From Plotosus lineatus (taxonomy: Eukaryota > Chordata > Actinopteri > Siluriformes > Plotosidae): 64,000 bases of DNA. A program made the translations under genes and the position numbers. Location: positions 55,363,496 to 55,427,495 of the forward strand of contig CM045732.1 of assembly GCA_024760905.1 (NCBI GenBank), read 5' to 3'. Of this stretch, positions 1 to 62,228 are shown piece by piece. Position 1 is the first letter of the stretch. The number at the start of each line of letters is the position of its first letter. The notes below the pieces were generated by a model. The model saw only the letters and a program-made list of their open reading frames with translations. It was not told the DNA's origin and did not search any database.

Positions 1-93
1 CAGAGATAAGCGTACACAGGATCTAGAACAGTGAGATCTATTATGTTTTAACTGAAAGTAAGCAAATTAAAAACCCATTCTAAAAAGACTCAC

Positions 94-48331
<48,238 letters not shown>

Positions 48332-48756
48332 CTGTAAAGACACAGAAAATAAAACGCATGTGGTCAGTAAACAAGAAATTAACAAGCTGTTATAACATTG
48401 GTTGCCTTCACCCAACATCCTCATCATAGAATGCCGAGAGCAACAGCGAAACAGAAACCGAGTTACAAACCGAGTGAAGTATTTAAATTTCTCATCCACA
48501 AATTAATTTCTTTTGAAAAATACATTTATTCATCACCAACTGTTTGACACGAATGAATATCAAAAATTAGATTGGTTCCTTTTTCCCCTGGCAAGAATTG
48601 AACTTGCGAGCGCCATATAGCAGGATGAGCGTTCCTGTTGTGCCACTTGGAAGACATGTTTTTCTCTTTTTCTACATAACTACAATAAACAAACATACAC
48701 AAATCCTGATCAACATTCAAGAATACAGAAGTTAAACATCTATCAAATACTTACTA

Positions 48757-49170
48757 CAGGGATCCCTCACTTTGAGCGGTTAATGGGAATGGGAAACCCA
48801 CGTGCGCCGATTTGTGCGAAGTAGGATCAACCCCCCCCCCCCCCCCGACTGATGTATACATACATGTATGTGTGTATATACTATCAATAAATACATATTC
48901 AACACTATGAATGCTTATAATAACAGTTAAACATTCAAAAATAATGTATAAGATGTAAATAAAATATACACGCACACACAGATGCGCACTTCACAAAAAT
49001 GTAAGTAGTTTTGTTGGGGGGGGTGTTTTCTTTGTTTTGGGTTTTTTTGTACATTTGGCCTTGTTTTGCACCCTTTTCCTTATTTTTTTATTTTTCGATG
49101 AATATTTTTGAAAAACCTGCGATGCACTGAAGCCGCAGAAACTGAAGCACGAAGTAGCGAGGGATCACTG
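48757..49170. mobile_element. MITE family C, copy 2
   Basis: CAGGGATCCCTCACTTTGAG at the left, GCGAGGGATCACTG at the right, flanked by TA. It shares the interior atgtatgtgtgtatata and aacactatgaatgcttataa with 2544-3058. Confidence 0.75.
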
Positions 49171-49569
49171 TATTTCAAAGTAAAAAAACAAAGATGATAA
49201 CGGCTTAAGCTTTAACGAAGTTTAGCAATATCAATGGCAAGTAGAATGAGAGGCGTTGCTTGTATCTGATCAGAACAAAGATCAGAAAATAGTAGCATGA
49301 GGGCAGTAAACTGTGTTTACATTGGCATCGCTGAAAAAGGAGATTTCAGTACATGGCAAGACGTACCGGTAACCTTAAACACCATCCTTTCCTCCTTCAA
49401 ATGCAACTCATGGATATATCAAGTACAAAATACTTAAACTGTTTTTCTAACAGTAGTGATGCAGTGTGTACACATCCAAATATTTGCATACATCAGCCCA
49501 CATTCTAACTCAGGCAATGTTACACACTTGCAGTGAAAGCTTTTAATTTATACAGTTTTCAGTGGTGTA

Positions 49570-49850
49570 GTGGTTATTATGCCCGCCTGACAGCAAGAAG
49601 GTCCTGGGTTCGATTCCTGGACTCCAGTGTTTCTGTCTGGATTTTATATGTTCTGTCCATGCTTGTGTGGATTTCCTCTTGGTAGTCCAGTTTCCTCATA
49701 CAGTCCAAAGACATGCACATTTGGCTTACTAGCTGTTCCAAATTGACCCTGTGTGTGAGTGTATATGATTGATCACCCCTGTGCTCCAGCCGCCCATGGC
49801 CCTTGTAGGATTAAGACATTTGGCTGGTGAGTGAGTGAGTGATCCAGGCT
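49570..49850 (+). repeat. tRNA-derived SINE
   Basis: Head with tagtggttattatgcccgcc and gggttcgattcctgg (A and B box like), then a body gtccaaagacatgcacattt and a tail ggattaagacatttggctgg followed by (GAGT)n. Confidence 0.7.
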
Positions 49851-50499
49851 GCAAAGGAGATGTCAAAACATTTCATACCGTCTCACAGAACCGACCTATC
49901 AAAAGCCATGACTGATATTCATCTTCAAACCGAGCCCAGAAAACTTCAGCATTGTTAGTGCCCAGTTCAGTCCAGTTTCTTAACCTGAACAATACTGCAC
50001 AGGCTGGATTGACCATTGAGACTGAAGGAAGCTCAGTTACAACTTTATTACCATCACAGAACCAAACACAACTTGTTGGTAACCATGATGTGTGTTTTTT
50101 AACGGTTTAAGACAGACAGACATAGGGCTTTATATTTTACTGGGTGAAATATGTCAGCATGTCCACCATCTTGGATACGCCCAAAGTAACCTGCAACCAA
50201 CAAACATCAATTGAAAACTGCAGGTCTCTCAGGCTCAAAGGCCATTTAATCGATATAATTCTCAACTGGTGTTAGCTAACTACCATGAGCATTAGTTTAG
50301 ATTTTAAGCATTTACAGTACAAGTTTTGTACACCTGCAACATAAGATGTATGTTTTTATTTAATCCTTCTGTTAAATAAATTTGTTTATAGTCCCCCGGA
50401 AACCAGTCAATAAGAGAAGAGTTCATCAAAATAATCAGCAGCTTGAATCCAGAGCCCAAACATTCAATTGTGCAGAGGCTTGTTATGTTCCTTTTAATT

Positions 50500-50735
50500 T
50501 ATGCGGGGGCAGCACAGTGGTTAGCACCTTTACTTCACAGCAAAAAAAAAAAAAATCCTGTGTTCAAGCCCATGTCCAGAGTGTTTGTGTGAAGTTTTTT
50601 TTTTCCCCATGCAAGAGTGGGTCTCTTCTCGGTACCTGATTTCCTCCCACAATCTGATAACACGCCCATTCAGCTGGCTGGCTACTCCAAGTTATTCCAG
50701 GTGTGAACATGAATGGATGTTTCTCTTATAACTGT
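50500..50735 (+). repeat. tRNA-derived SINE-like repeat
   Basis: gggggcagcacagtggttag, cttcacagcaa, an A tract, then tgttcaagcccatgtcc and a body like the previous repeat (cccacaatctgataacacgc). Confidence 0.6.
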
Positions 50736-51089
50736 AGTGGGCTTGCAACCCTCTCAGATGATAAACATGCACGTAACCTTTTCACGGGTGGAAACGTTTA
50801 GCGATACATCCATGAGGTTAAAACTAAGACAGTCAAAAGGGGATGGAACAATCTAAAGGCTGTGAATATTTTTTAAATTTACATTTAAATTTATCCATTA
50901 GGGAAAAAATTATCACATCTCGTCTAAACTATTTTCTAGGCAAGCCCCAACAAACATTGGTCTTCTTTTTTTTGTGCATCTGAACAACATGAAAAGAAAC
51001 TAAATGTTTAAAAAGTACACTCAGAAGGCTCTATCCATCTCTCCATACCCATAGAAGTATTTACCGTTGAATACATATATATAACAAAT

Positions 51090-51905
51090 GAGCATGTAAA
51101 TCCACAAAACGAGTTTCGAACCCACCAAAAATCTGCTCCATCCAACGAGCAAAAATTCACTTTACGAGCACTCCTCAAAATTGCTTTTCGGGCCATTTAG
51201 CCTCATATTCTTCTGCGTGTATTCCTACACACTCCAAGAACGCCTTGTGCAGTGCTTCTCAATCATTTTCTGTGACGCCCCCTCTAGGAAGAAAAAAAAA
51301 AAAAAACATTTCACGCCCCCCAGTGCCCCTCACGAGATTAGAAATAGTGTGTACTGCACTTCATCTCGTTTGCTCCGTGCTTTTTCCCTACACCGTTGCG
51401 CAACAATGAGAGCGCCACTGCCAACTACTGTAGTGGACGCGCAATTACACTTAATTCTAGTATAGCATGGCAAAAAAGCATGTTCCCCAGTGCCATACCC
51501 TGTCACCACGCCGCATGCCCCACTATTTGAGAAGCACGGGTCTTGTGGGAGCTCACCTCATTGGCATTCATAGCATGCACACGCACAAAATTTTCCTCCT
51601 CCTCCTGTTACGCACCACCTCCTGCCTGCCCATGTGACATCTTCGCAGCAGTCAATGATCGGAAGGGTGAGTTGACTTATTGTTTAGTCTTGATTTATTA
51701 TTATTTATTACTAATTATTACTAATGTTAATATATATGTAATATTATGAAATATTTATTGTTTTTACAATGTTTAACTTTTACATATTTTGCCAGATATA
51801 CGTGTCTGTGGAAGGTTATATGCATTTGGGAGGAGGTAGGAATGGATTAATTGTTTTTTTTTGTGATTTCTTATGGGAATATTGTCCTCGAAATGGGTTA
51901 AACTC
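51090..51905. mobile_element. degenerate pogo-like MITE
   Basis: Left part acgagtttcgaacccacc and ccaacgagcaaaaattcact, right end gggttaaactcgttaactgg then ggtatcactgta. The same right end occurs at 31855-31895. Interior of unknown origin. Confidence 0.45.
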
Positions 51906-53611
51906 GTTAACTGGGGTATCACTGTATACTTTTTATGTAAACATTGGAGAACTATCTAAAATAGTGAACAGATGCATTCTACATCATTCAAAGGCACAAG
52001 CATCAATACTTCTTTTATTGCTCTCCCTTTTTTTTAACCTGATCTCCTTTTATTCTATGTTCTTTTTTTACTGTGCTATCGTTCAGTCCATCACTCATCG
52101 TGAAAACACAACGAAACCCATCAGGTACTTCAGTTGATCTCTTAAAAAAAAAAAAAAAAAGAGTAAGCCTAGGTGTACATGCCCTCTCATCTATGGCTGT
52201 TTTACAATACCCTTGTTCTATGTATACTTAGTCATCATTGCATTCATGTGGATATGCAAGATTAATATTTACTTCATTACAGCAGGTTATCCAGCTAATC
52301 ACCCTGATGTGCAGCAGTCGGCAGTTCCCAGCAAGTGATATTGGCAGCTTTTGTCCCAGTTATTCGCTGACACGAGTGAAACCCACTGTGCTCCTCTGCT
52401 GCAGTGTCCACCTAATCTATCATGTCTTAAGCATTCAGAGATGGTTTTCTGCTCACACCATGGTAAGACATAGGTTTATTTGTTGTGACTTGCAGATCAT
52501 CAACAGCTCCTTCAACCCACAGGAGAATCGGTGATTTATTTTTTTTTTGTTTTTACTCTTCTCAAAAAATAATCTTACGTAAATATCACCCAAATCTCCT
52601 GACCTGCTTTGTTCTTCGCAATGTGTATTACTTTTTTTTTTTTTTTTTTTTGGTCCTATAATTCTGCCTATGTCGTGTCAATCAAAAATTGCTCACCCTA
52701 TCAACACTCAACCAAATGAAGGGGAAAAGTATGCACACAGCCCCCTCTGTGACATGCACCGCTAGCTACCTACTACTTGTGTGTATATGCATTTGGTTGC
52801 AGTAGAACACACTCGGAGGGAAAACACTGTCCACCCCTCTGTATGATTCGTATTCAAATCAGATCATAGTTGCCCATGATTGGCTGGTGATTGCTGTGAG
52901 TGAGAGTATGCCATCCCTTACTGAGGTGGGATCTTATTCAATTAGCTCCTTTCGACTCCCAGTCATGGATGGCTATGAAACTGGATTCTTGCGATCTCCA
53001 GGTAGATTGTCACTCACCTTGTCGATGCACCACTCAGGAGCCCATGCACTGCAGTACTGTCATATTCATGTGTACTGGGGATTTTAAAGCGTGCGAGTGC
53101 CACACACTGTGTATTAGGACCGTGTATGGGAATTTCAGGTACAATACAAGTTATTCTGATAACAATAGATAAAAACATTACATAAGATCATCAGTAGATA
53201 GATTTTTAAATACATTTTAAATCTAGCATCCAAGGCTACTTGAGTTCTTACTTCTCACACACAGATCCTTTATGATCATATTAAATTCTTACACATTCCA
53301 TTTACCAGTAACTCACCCGAGAGGAAAAAAGGTGCTCAGGTTTAGTTGCATGTTGAATGCAGTCCAATTTCTCCTTATTGGATGAATAAAGCATTTAAAA
53401 TTAAATATATAATCTGTGACTAATAAGGTCAATGCCAGTACCATTGTAAGCATTACCTACCGCTTTTTAAAATCACAGGGGAAGGTGGAATATATTGTCA
53501 ACAACATACCATGGGCAGGTCAGACCTAACAGCACAAATAACACAGTCATGGATATCGGAGTCCAGCGGCACCGCTGCATCAAAATTAAACCACTGAATT
53601 GATAGAAACTA

Positions 53612-54395
53612 CCGTATTTTTCGGACGATAAGGCACACTTAAAAGTCTTTGATCCTCACAAAAATGATGGTGCGCCTTATAATGCTGTGCACCTTATGTG
53701 TGGATGAAGCCGTGCAGCTCCATCTCACGGACACTGCCAAAACCCAAGTGAAGCAAACTAATTCAGAGCTTACCATCATTCCAGTAGATTAACCAAAGAA
53801 CTCCAACTGCTAGATATTGGTGTCAACAGAACATAAAGCCCAGATCCCTCTAACTTATGTCCAAATACCAGCACTCAGCGGGCTTAATCAGGGTCTCACA
53901 TTCATCACCGGGATAAAGCACTGCTACTGGTGTCATTCTGAGACCTGAGACTAATCTTCTTGAATTTAAAGTTACACTGATACAGCTCCTTAAGAGTAAT
54001 GACATCCATTCTGTAATAAACACAATACTAATGCGCTGTCTCTAAGGGGGCATGGCTAAGAAAAGCTTAGGCCACGACCCAAGAAGACTTCTAATCTCAG
54101 TCTCTATTGATCTGACTCCATACGCGAGGAAATAATAGATAAAATATAATAATAAAACATAATAATAAAATAGAGAGATCTGTGCTTTATGTCCAACTCG
54201 CACAACTGTTAAACTCAGACACTGAAAATGAAGAATTTGATGAATTTGTGGAAAAAGGAATGAACTGAAAAAGTGAGTTTAATATTGTTTTATATTGTTA
54301 CAACTGAACTATGATGAGAATGATTGTGAATGAATTGAATCATCTTACTTTTATTTCACTTAATGCGCCTTATAGTCCAGTGCGCCTTATATGTG
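53612..54395. mobile_element. pogo-like MITE, right end truncated
   Basis: Left end CCGTATTTTTCGGACGATAAG after TA, inner gatggtgcgccttataatg, right-side gcgccttatagtccagtgcg and ccttatatgtgcgtgg. Related to the element at 12902 by its termini. Confidence 0.6.
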
Positions 54396-56475
54396 CGTGG
54401 CAGGCGTTCAGGCGTGGCTTGTTTGTTATTGCGCCTTGAGGCCTGGGGATTGCGTCGCTAGTGTAAAGACTGTGGTTTCTGGTATGATGATCTAAATGCG
54501 ACGTGTGAATTACGATAGCTTACATGATTTAACATTTTTCTTTTGTCCTCTGATGTATGTATATTGCACAGTCTGTGTATATTTTTAATATGAACATAAA
54601 TATTTAAAAAAAAAGGAATAATCATGGAGTATTACAATACACTGATACAAAGGTCAAATGCAGTGTGTTCATCTTTTATCCTGTTAAAAGCCTCAGATTT
54701 TGGTGGCTGCAAGGTAATAAAATTCCTAAATCAGATGTGGAAAAAGCTAAAAATATTCCAAATTTAAAAAAACTGTACGTGTGTAAGACTATTCATGCCA
54801 TAAATACTGTAATTTTGCTTGCATCTGCTCAGTAAATGTTACATGAAAAAATTAAGTAAAATATTTTCTCTACTCAGAAAAAACGAAACAAGATTCAGTT
54901 GTCTACTGTTACATATGAAGTTCGTCTTCGTGCCAGCACCCATGGCACAGCTGTACCTTGTCCTCAAAACACACAGCGTGCCGTTAAAGTGACTCTACAA
55001 CAAGACCGTGTAGAACACATCCCAGCACGATCTTTTCTTCCAAAAAAAAAAAAAAAAAAATCAGCCATCAACAGTTAAAATTATGTCACTGTGCATCATT
55101 GTGTACTATTAAACTCCTATTAAACTGTTTCCACAAAGCCTGATGAGGTTACAATAGGATTCTTCTCTAAATATGTGTACCAGGCATTTTATTCCACATT
55201 TCTTTTGATGCATCTCAGTATACTGCAGTAAATGTGGTCTGAGGAAATCATGTCAGATGCTGTGACGTCTGGAAAAGAAAAGAAATTTTATTTTCTAGGC
55301 AACATTTGTAACACACCTTAAATCTCAATTTAAGGCGTGTTAGAACATTCAAATATGAAACTTCACAAAAAATTATATTTATATATGCAGCTGTAAAAAT
55401 GTCTTCAATGCTCCTCCGCTGCGGTTAGAAAAGCAATGACATCCCCTTTCACTTCTGCAAGAAAACAGAATTTAAAATGCTAAAACTTTGTGGTTTATGT
55501 GGTAATTGTTTTTCCAGACTTTTCACATTGGTGCTTATTCAACAACGCTGCACAGTAGTGAGCAAAGCATTAAACACATGGAATTAACACAAACACTTCA
55601 GTCAGTTAACAAAGTTTGATGACACATCAAATCAAGAGGTGGATATGTGATGCAATGGATGGATTCACTTCAGCTGCGTCATGTTAGCACCCCACTTATT
55701 TCGATGCAATACAAAATGTCACATGCCAGTATACCCTCATATTCAATTCATACATTTATGTCCACAAGGGTTGCAATAACCCAATAAAAGCAAGTTATCC
55801 AAGATCTGTGGAAGAAAGGCAAGCTGAATTGACAAATTTTCCACCTTGTTTATTTACAGAAGGCAGAACTTGTTTTCAATCAAAGCTCTAAATTTAAATA
55901 TGTATTTGTGCAAAATCTCAGACCAAAAGCTGCTATTTTAACAAGTTCATGGGTGGTTATCTGAAATCCCAGAATGATATAGTCATCAATATGCAAGTTA
56001 ACATGGAGGTGCATGGCTCTGAACAATTTTTTTTCAGTATTTCAGATGTTTGCGCTTATATTCATTAACTCTGGTGCATACATGGCTTCCAACGGCACAG
56101 GCAATGCTTTTAATCTAAACCTTTGAACACAAACACAAAGCTGTAAATAAAAGTAATGATTAAATCAAAATCGTACACTTCAGGGCACAAAATTAAGAAA
56201 ATTTTTCACCGGGCAGTGGGGCAAGCAGAAGAAAAAAATTTGCAGGACCTGTAAGAATTTTACTGGACTCCACTTTTTCTGGAATGATTGTGATAATCTG
56301 TTTTTTTTCCCCCATTCACTTGTTCAAGTGTCTATATGTTTGGTGTACAATAACTATTATGACTGAGTAAAAAACATACCTGTAAACCAATTCTCTATCA
56401 CAGGGGTCAGGAAACTTTGACTAAGAGAGCCAAAAAAAGGCATATTTTAAAATCTAATCCTCTGAGAGCCATATA

Positions 56476-58025
56476 CTAATCCTTCTAAAAAAATTAGCAT
56501 ATTGTGATAAAGTTCATTATTTTCTGTAATGTACTGATAAAAATTAAACTTTCATATATATTTTAGATTCATTGCACACCAACTGAAATATTTCAAGTCT
56601 TATTGTTTTACTGATAATTTTGGCATACAGCTCATGAAAACCAAAAATCCTCTCTCAAAAAATTGGCATATCATGTTCAGGTAGTCAAAACGAGCTATTA
56701 ACCTCATCATCTGAATCAACCAATTAACTCTAAACATCTGCAAAAGATTCCTGAGGCTTTTAAAAACTCCCAGCCTGGTTTATTACTCAAAACCGCAATC
56801 ATGGGTAAGACTGCCGGCCTGACTGCTGTCCAGAAGGCCATCATTGACACCCTCAAGCAAGAGGGTAAGATACAGAAAGAAATCTCTGAGCGAATAGGCT
56901 GTTCCCAGAGTGCTCTATCAAGGCACCTCAGTGGGACGTCTGTGGGAAGGAAAAAGTGTGGCAGAAAACGCTGCACAACCAGAAGAGATGACCGAACCCT
57001 GAGGAAGATTGTGGAGAAGGGCCGATTCCAGACCTTGGGGGACCTGTGGAAGCAGTGGACTGGGCTACAGGTGCCGCATTCCCCAGGTCAAGCCACTTTT
57101 GAACCAGAAACAGCGGCAGAAGCGCCTGACCTGGGCTACAGAGAAGCAGCACTGGACTGTTGCTCAGTGGTCCAAAGTACTTTTTTCGGATGAAAGCAAA
57201 TTTTGCACGTCATTCGGAAATCAAGGTTCCAGAGTCTGGAGGAAGACTGGGGAGAAGGAAATGCCAAAATACCTGAAGTCCAGTGTCAAGTATCCACAGT
57301 CAGTGATGGTCTGGGGTGCCATGTCAGCTGCTGGTGTTGGTCCACTGTGTTTTATCAATGGCAGGGTCAATGCAGCTAACTATCAGGAGATTTTGGAGCA
57401 CTTCATGCTTCCATCTGCTGAAAAGCTTTATGGAGATGAAGATATAATTTTTCAGCACGACCTGGCACCTGCTCACAGTGCCAAAACCACTGCTAAATGG
57501 TTTACTGACCATGGTATTACTGGGCTCAATTGGCCTGCTAACTCTCCTGACCTGAACCCCATAGAGAATCTGTGGGATATTGTGAAGAGAAAGTTGAGAG
57601 ACACCAGACCCAACACTGTGGATGAGCTTAAGGCCGCTATCGAAGCATCCTGGGCCTCCATAACACCTCAGCAGTGCCACAGGCTGATTGCCTCCATGCC
57701 ACGCCGCATTGAAGCAGTCATTTCTGCAAAAGGATTCCCGACCAAGTATTGTGTGCATAACTGAACATAATTATTTGAAGGTTGACTTTTTTTTGTATTA
57801 AAAACACTATTTGTCGGATGAAATATGCTAATTTTCTGAGATAGGAGTTTTGGGTTTTCATGAGCTGTATGCCAAAATCATCAGTATTAAAACAATAAAA
57901 GACCTGAAATATTTCAATTGGTGTGCAATGAATCTAAAATATATGAAAGTTTAATTTTTTTTTCCAGTACATTACAGAAAATAATGAACTTTATCACAAT
58001 ATGCTAATTTTTTTAGAAGGACTAG
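56476..58025 (+). mobile_element. Tc1-like transposon, nearly complete
   Basis: Long inverted terminal repeats of about 210 bp: ccttctaaaaaaattagcat at the left and its reverse at the right, with inner matching blocks down to ggcatacagctcatgaaaac. Flanked by TA on both sides (56474-56475, 58026-58027). It contains a transposase with one internal lesion. It sits in the first intron of cdc42bpa, in the opposite orientation to the gene. Confidence 0.95.
56801..57764 (+). pseudogene. Tc1-like transposase with a single deletion/frameshift
   Basis: DNA-cutting and joining enzyme of a Tc1 element. It starts MGKTAGLTAVQKAIIDTLKQ with a paired helix-turn-helix region, then KCGRKRCTTRRDDRTLRKIV. Frame 1 runs to about 57061, where sequence between KQW(T) and GYRCRIP is lost and the frame shifts by +1. 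From 57063 the catalytic part is open to the stop at 57762. Catalytic residues are Asp 57189-57191 (FSDESKF), Asp 57459-57461 (FQHDLAPAH) and Glu 57564-57566 (NPIENLWD), with 34 residues between the last two: a DD34E triad. The missing piece is about 18 codons. Confidence 0.92.
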
Positions 58026-58621
58026 TATTTTATTTATATATATATACACACACACACAGTAATCCCCCTTTTTTCGCGATTAATGGGGACCAGCCCCCCC
58101 ACAAAATGCGAAAAACATTTGTAAGATTATAACTCTGCCAAGTTTTGCCAATCAGCTGGTCTGTGGGTTGAAGTTTTTCCATGTCTGTCCATTTGTGTTT
58201 GCTTGTCAGCTGTGCTTGGCTTCATGCAAATTAGCTGATCAAAAACGAGGGAAATTTACCTCTTTACTCAAAAACAACACGCACAGTCTGTGGCTGTTGT
58301 TATAATCCAATAAAATTAGAGTTTCAAGGTATCGGACCCGCCCACATACTGGCGTACAGAAAGGATTGGCTCTCCGCTGCGCACCACAGTGACATGTGGC
58401 ATTTAAAATAAACGTATAGATTTAAATGTGCAAGATTTATTCATCCGTTTTTGTTTTATTTGATGACTTTTTTTGCATTTTTATTTAAATGACAGTGAAA
58501 TTATGTATTCGTTATTCTGTTAAGAAAGGCCACCTGATTTATCTGAGAGCCAGATACAGTCATCAAAAGAGCCACAGCTGGCTCACAAGCCATAGGTTCC
58601 CAACCCTTGCTCTATCATATA

Positions 58622-59087
58622 CAGGGATACCTCGCTACTTCATGCTTCAAGTCATGCGGCTTCAGTGCATCACAGGTTTTTTTTTTTTTAATATTCATTG
58701 AATTAAAAAATAAGGAAATTAAGGAAGAATAGGGGGGAAAAGTTGAGGAAAATGCCACAAAAACAAGGCCAATTATGCAAAAAAAAAACAAAAAAAAAAC
58801 CCTCCCATCAAAACTACTTACATTTTTATGAGGTACACATCTGTGTTTGTGCACGTCTGTATGTGAGTGTATTTATATTTTATTTGCATCTTATGCCTTT
58901 TTTTAAATGTTTGTTATTATAAGCATTTATAACCTTGAATATATATATATTTATTGATATTATATACACATATACATGTACGTATACATCAGTCGAGGTG
59001 GGGTTGGGGGGTTTATCTTACTTCGCAGAATTCGGTGGTCATGGGGGATCTCTGTCCCAATTAACCGCAAAAAGTGAGGGATCCCTG
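58622..59087. mobile_element. MITE family C, copy 3
   Basis: CAGGGATACCTCGCTACTTC at the left; the right, reversed, reads CAGGGATCCCTCACTTTTTG. TA on both sides. A second MITE-like start (cagtaatccccctttttt) lies at 58059 just after the Tc1 element, without a recognisable partner end. Confidence 0.75.
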
Positions 59088-61439
59088 TACAATACAACTC
59101 TATTATTCTGCTGATCAAATTAAGTGAACAAAGAATAACAATGCAAACAAAAAGATATAAATCAGACCTAGATTGAGTCTCTAGATCTCGAGTCTAATTG
59201 TGTTCTCAAAACTTAACAAAAAAAATCAGTAACCTCAAGTAATTATCAAAGTTGTCTCGAGATAGCATTCTACATCAAATTTGACATTTTCCTTCAGTTT
59301 TGACTTCTGTCCTGTTCCTTATCCTCATCTGCGTCTCTTCCTTTTCTTGTATCATCAACCTCACTCTTCACATAATCATCTGACTCACACTCATTTTCAG
59401 CTAAATTAATGAGTGCTTCATCTGAATATTTGCATCGAGCACCCTTTTATTTTTTTCTAGGTCCATATACAGTATATCTGTAGAAAGTATTTTAGATCTG
59501 CTTCCAGTTAATCGCCATCGTAAGAATGCAGATTCAGGATTATAATCTTTTACATTTGTTGTATGCAATCTTATTCTCATCAGGTTACATTATCATTTCC
59601 AATATTATTAATGAGTCGACACCAATTCATTGCGCCATAATTTTCCCCGTTGCCAAAAGCTGTTGCACCAATGTAAACAAAACACGGACAGTATGTAACT
59701 ATTACTTTATTAAGTATATGAGGTGTCATATCTTAGGCGACGGCAGATTTTTCAGTTTACTGAAAAAGGCCTTCTGCCTGACACAGGGTATTGGGTTGGA
59801 TTTTTCCCGAACCTCCCACAAAAATGCCGGAGGACCAGCGCTAATTTTGCTCCCTGCACTTGCACATGTTAACTTGGGTATAGATGAAATCATTATGAGA
59901 ATATGTTTATAAATAGCAGCCCATTAGAATAATTAAAACCGAAGCTATTAGATTTTTCACAACTAAAAAAAAAAAATAAATCTATAAAAATAATCACATA
60001 AATCAGGACATAAACAAGGTTATCCTGAAAGAAAACTTTCTTCATTCTGCTCAGATAGTATTTCCTGTCTCTCTATGGATTTGCTTTACCAACAGGAAAA
60101 TGTCTCGGGCCACAAAACCAGGACAAAAATATTGTTCATGTACGATTACACAGCCAAGAGCCTGTCATGACCAACCCATTCTCCAGACATGGATTCAGGT
60201 AAAGGGCTTTGAAATGGGATCAGGAGGGGTTGTATGATTACAAGCCATCAAACAAATTTGAGCTAACTGAAATTTTGCACCACGAGTGGCATAACGTCAC
60301 CCAAGTGCAATGTGGGACTGGTGGAGAGCGTGCCACAGTGCATGAAAGCTGAGATTTAAATGCCACGGTTTCCTTTCTTTCTACACCAAATAATGATTAC
60401 TGAGCTCGTCCCAAAATCAAACATTTCCACGGTGTTATTTAAAATTTAACAGGATCTTGATTTCTTTTTCTGGTGTTTATAATTATGTTCTACAATTAAA
60501 TGCTCTGAGCAAAGGCATGTAAAATTGTGGGAAATGGAAGAAAATAAAAATCTCTAAATAGTAAATTAAAATGATAAAACAATAAGTCACTTAGAGGAAA
60601 TAGATTTATAGAATTACATCAATATGGAAAAAGGCACATATTACATCAGAGAGCTGTTCTACTTTAAAATAGAAGATTAAAGTAAATTAAATTACCAGCT
60701 GCAATTACTACCCTCTTTTATTCTGTTCTGCAATCAGTAGTAACATCTGTTCGGAGGGGAAAAACAATTTCACATACTCACACTGCAACATGTAAGACTA
60801 TTAAAAGAAACACTAACCATCACCAATGCAAAGCCCACTAAACTGACACAATCTCATGTCCATCATGATCACAAAGTGCAGTTTTCACCAAAATAACATC
60901 CTCACATTAGAAATGTTGTGCTCGTCTGTATAGTGCGTCAGACGTGTAGATATAAATTATAAAATGACCCATGCTGCTCATCTCCCGAGTTGCCCTGCAA
61001 TGAGGCACCATATAAAGGCAAAGCAACAAGCAAGCCTCCCTACATGACTTCCATAGAGGGTAAGAATCTCTCAGTAGCAGAGCCACAACTGAACACAGCT
61101 AAAGTGGTTATGCAATTAAGTAGATTAGTCAGTCTACTCGAGTAAAAATAAAATCCTAACAGCATCTGAGCTTGCATTTCATGTTGGTGGACAGTAATTT
61201 GGTGCACATTTTACATAAATTTCTTCTCAGCCTTTTGGCCAAGATTGAGGTCACTCAGGCTTCTTTTCATTCACATGTAGATCTTCCTATTTTTCAGGAT
61301 TTCCGTGCACACGGGCCTGAGAGGGCTATGGATTTGTACGGATGCTCGGGTTCCTCATTGTTCATGGGTAAATCCTTTCAGGATTGAGGACCCTGAGAAG
61401 GGATTGGTATTGGGTTTAGGAAAATAACATTGTGGGGCA

Positions 61440-61715
61440 GCCATAGTCAAATGGTTAGAGCAATGGCTTTGGGACCAAAAGATTGCTGGTTCGATTCCCG
61501 AACCAGCAAGAAAAATGTGTAGCAGTGGGGAATGAGCAGCACATTCCTTCCTCCACATTATTGGCCGCAGTGCCCTTGAGCAAGGCACAAGTGCTTTCTG
61601 TGCGTCCCCAATGTGTGAGGCAGCACACTGCTCTTGTGTGCTCACTTTCTATGGGCTAAAATACAGAGGAAATAAGTTTCCTTATGGGATTAATACAGTA
61701 TATTAAAATAAACAA
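61440..61715 (+). repeat. tRNA-derived SINE
   Basis: Head tagtcaaatggttagagcaa and tgctggttcgattcccgaac, body gtgcccttgagcaaggcac, tail acttt-tatgggctaaaatacag. A common teleost SINE organisation. Confidence 0.75.
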
Positions 61716-61945
61716 ATTTAAATATTTCAAACATGACTGAAGTGATCAAGCCTATACTAACAATGGAGAATTTAGTTAGCTACTGCAATTAGTAATTGCT
61801 TAGTAATTACATGTACCACTTTTCAGTTGTAAACATCCTGTTTCCAGGAAGTATTTAATAAATAGTAATTAAAAATTTCTTACTCTACTGGAGTCCTCAG
61901 TGGTTATTGCCTGGCACTACTGATTTACTTATGTTACCATGCTGC

Positions 61946-61972
61946 TTCCTTATATATATATATATATATATT
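61946..61972. repeat. (TA)n microsatellite
   Basis: Short TA run followed by a T tract. Confidence 0.9.
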
Positions 61973-62228
61973 TTTTTTAAGAGTAGCACAGGTACAGTGG
62001 AGCCTTGGTACTCGAACTTAATCCATTCCAGACGGCTGTTCGGATTTCGATTTGTTCGGATTCCCAATCTGCTTTTCCCATTACAAATAATGTAAATGGT
62101 CTTAATCTGTTCTGTTGTCTTTTGAACAGAAGTTAACAGTACCGTGACTCATACCATAGGTCCTCAAATTAAGTGAAAAAAATTATTGAATACAGTACAC
62201 CATGTTATGGTCCATGTTATGAGAGACT

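Noticed and set aside
57324..57758. 144-codon minus-strand open frame
   Set aside because: Antisense of the Tc1-like transposase; no independent support.
59526..59912. 128-codon plus-strand open frame
   Set aside because: Hydrophobic and Cys-rich by chance composition, no recognisable domain, no splice or start context.
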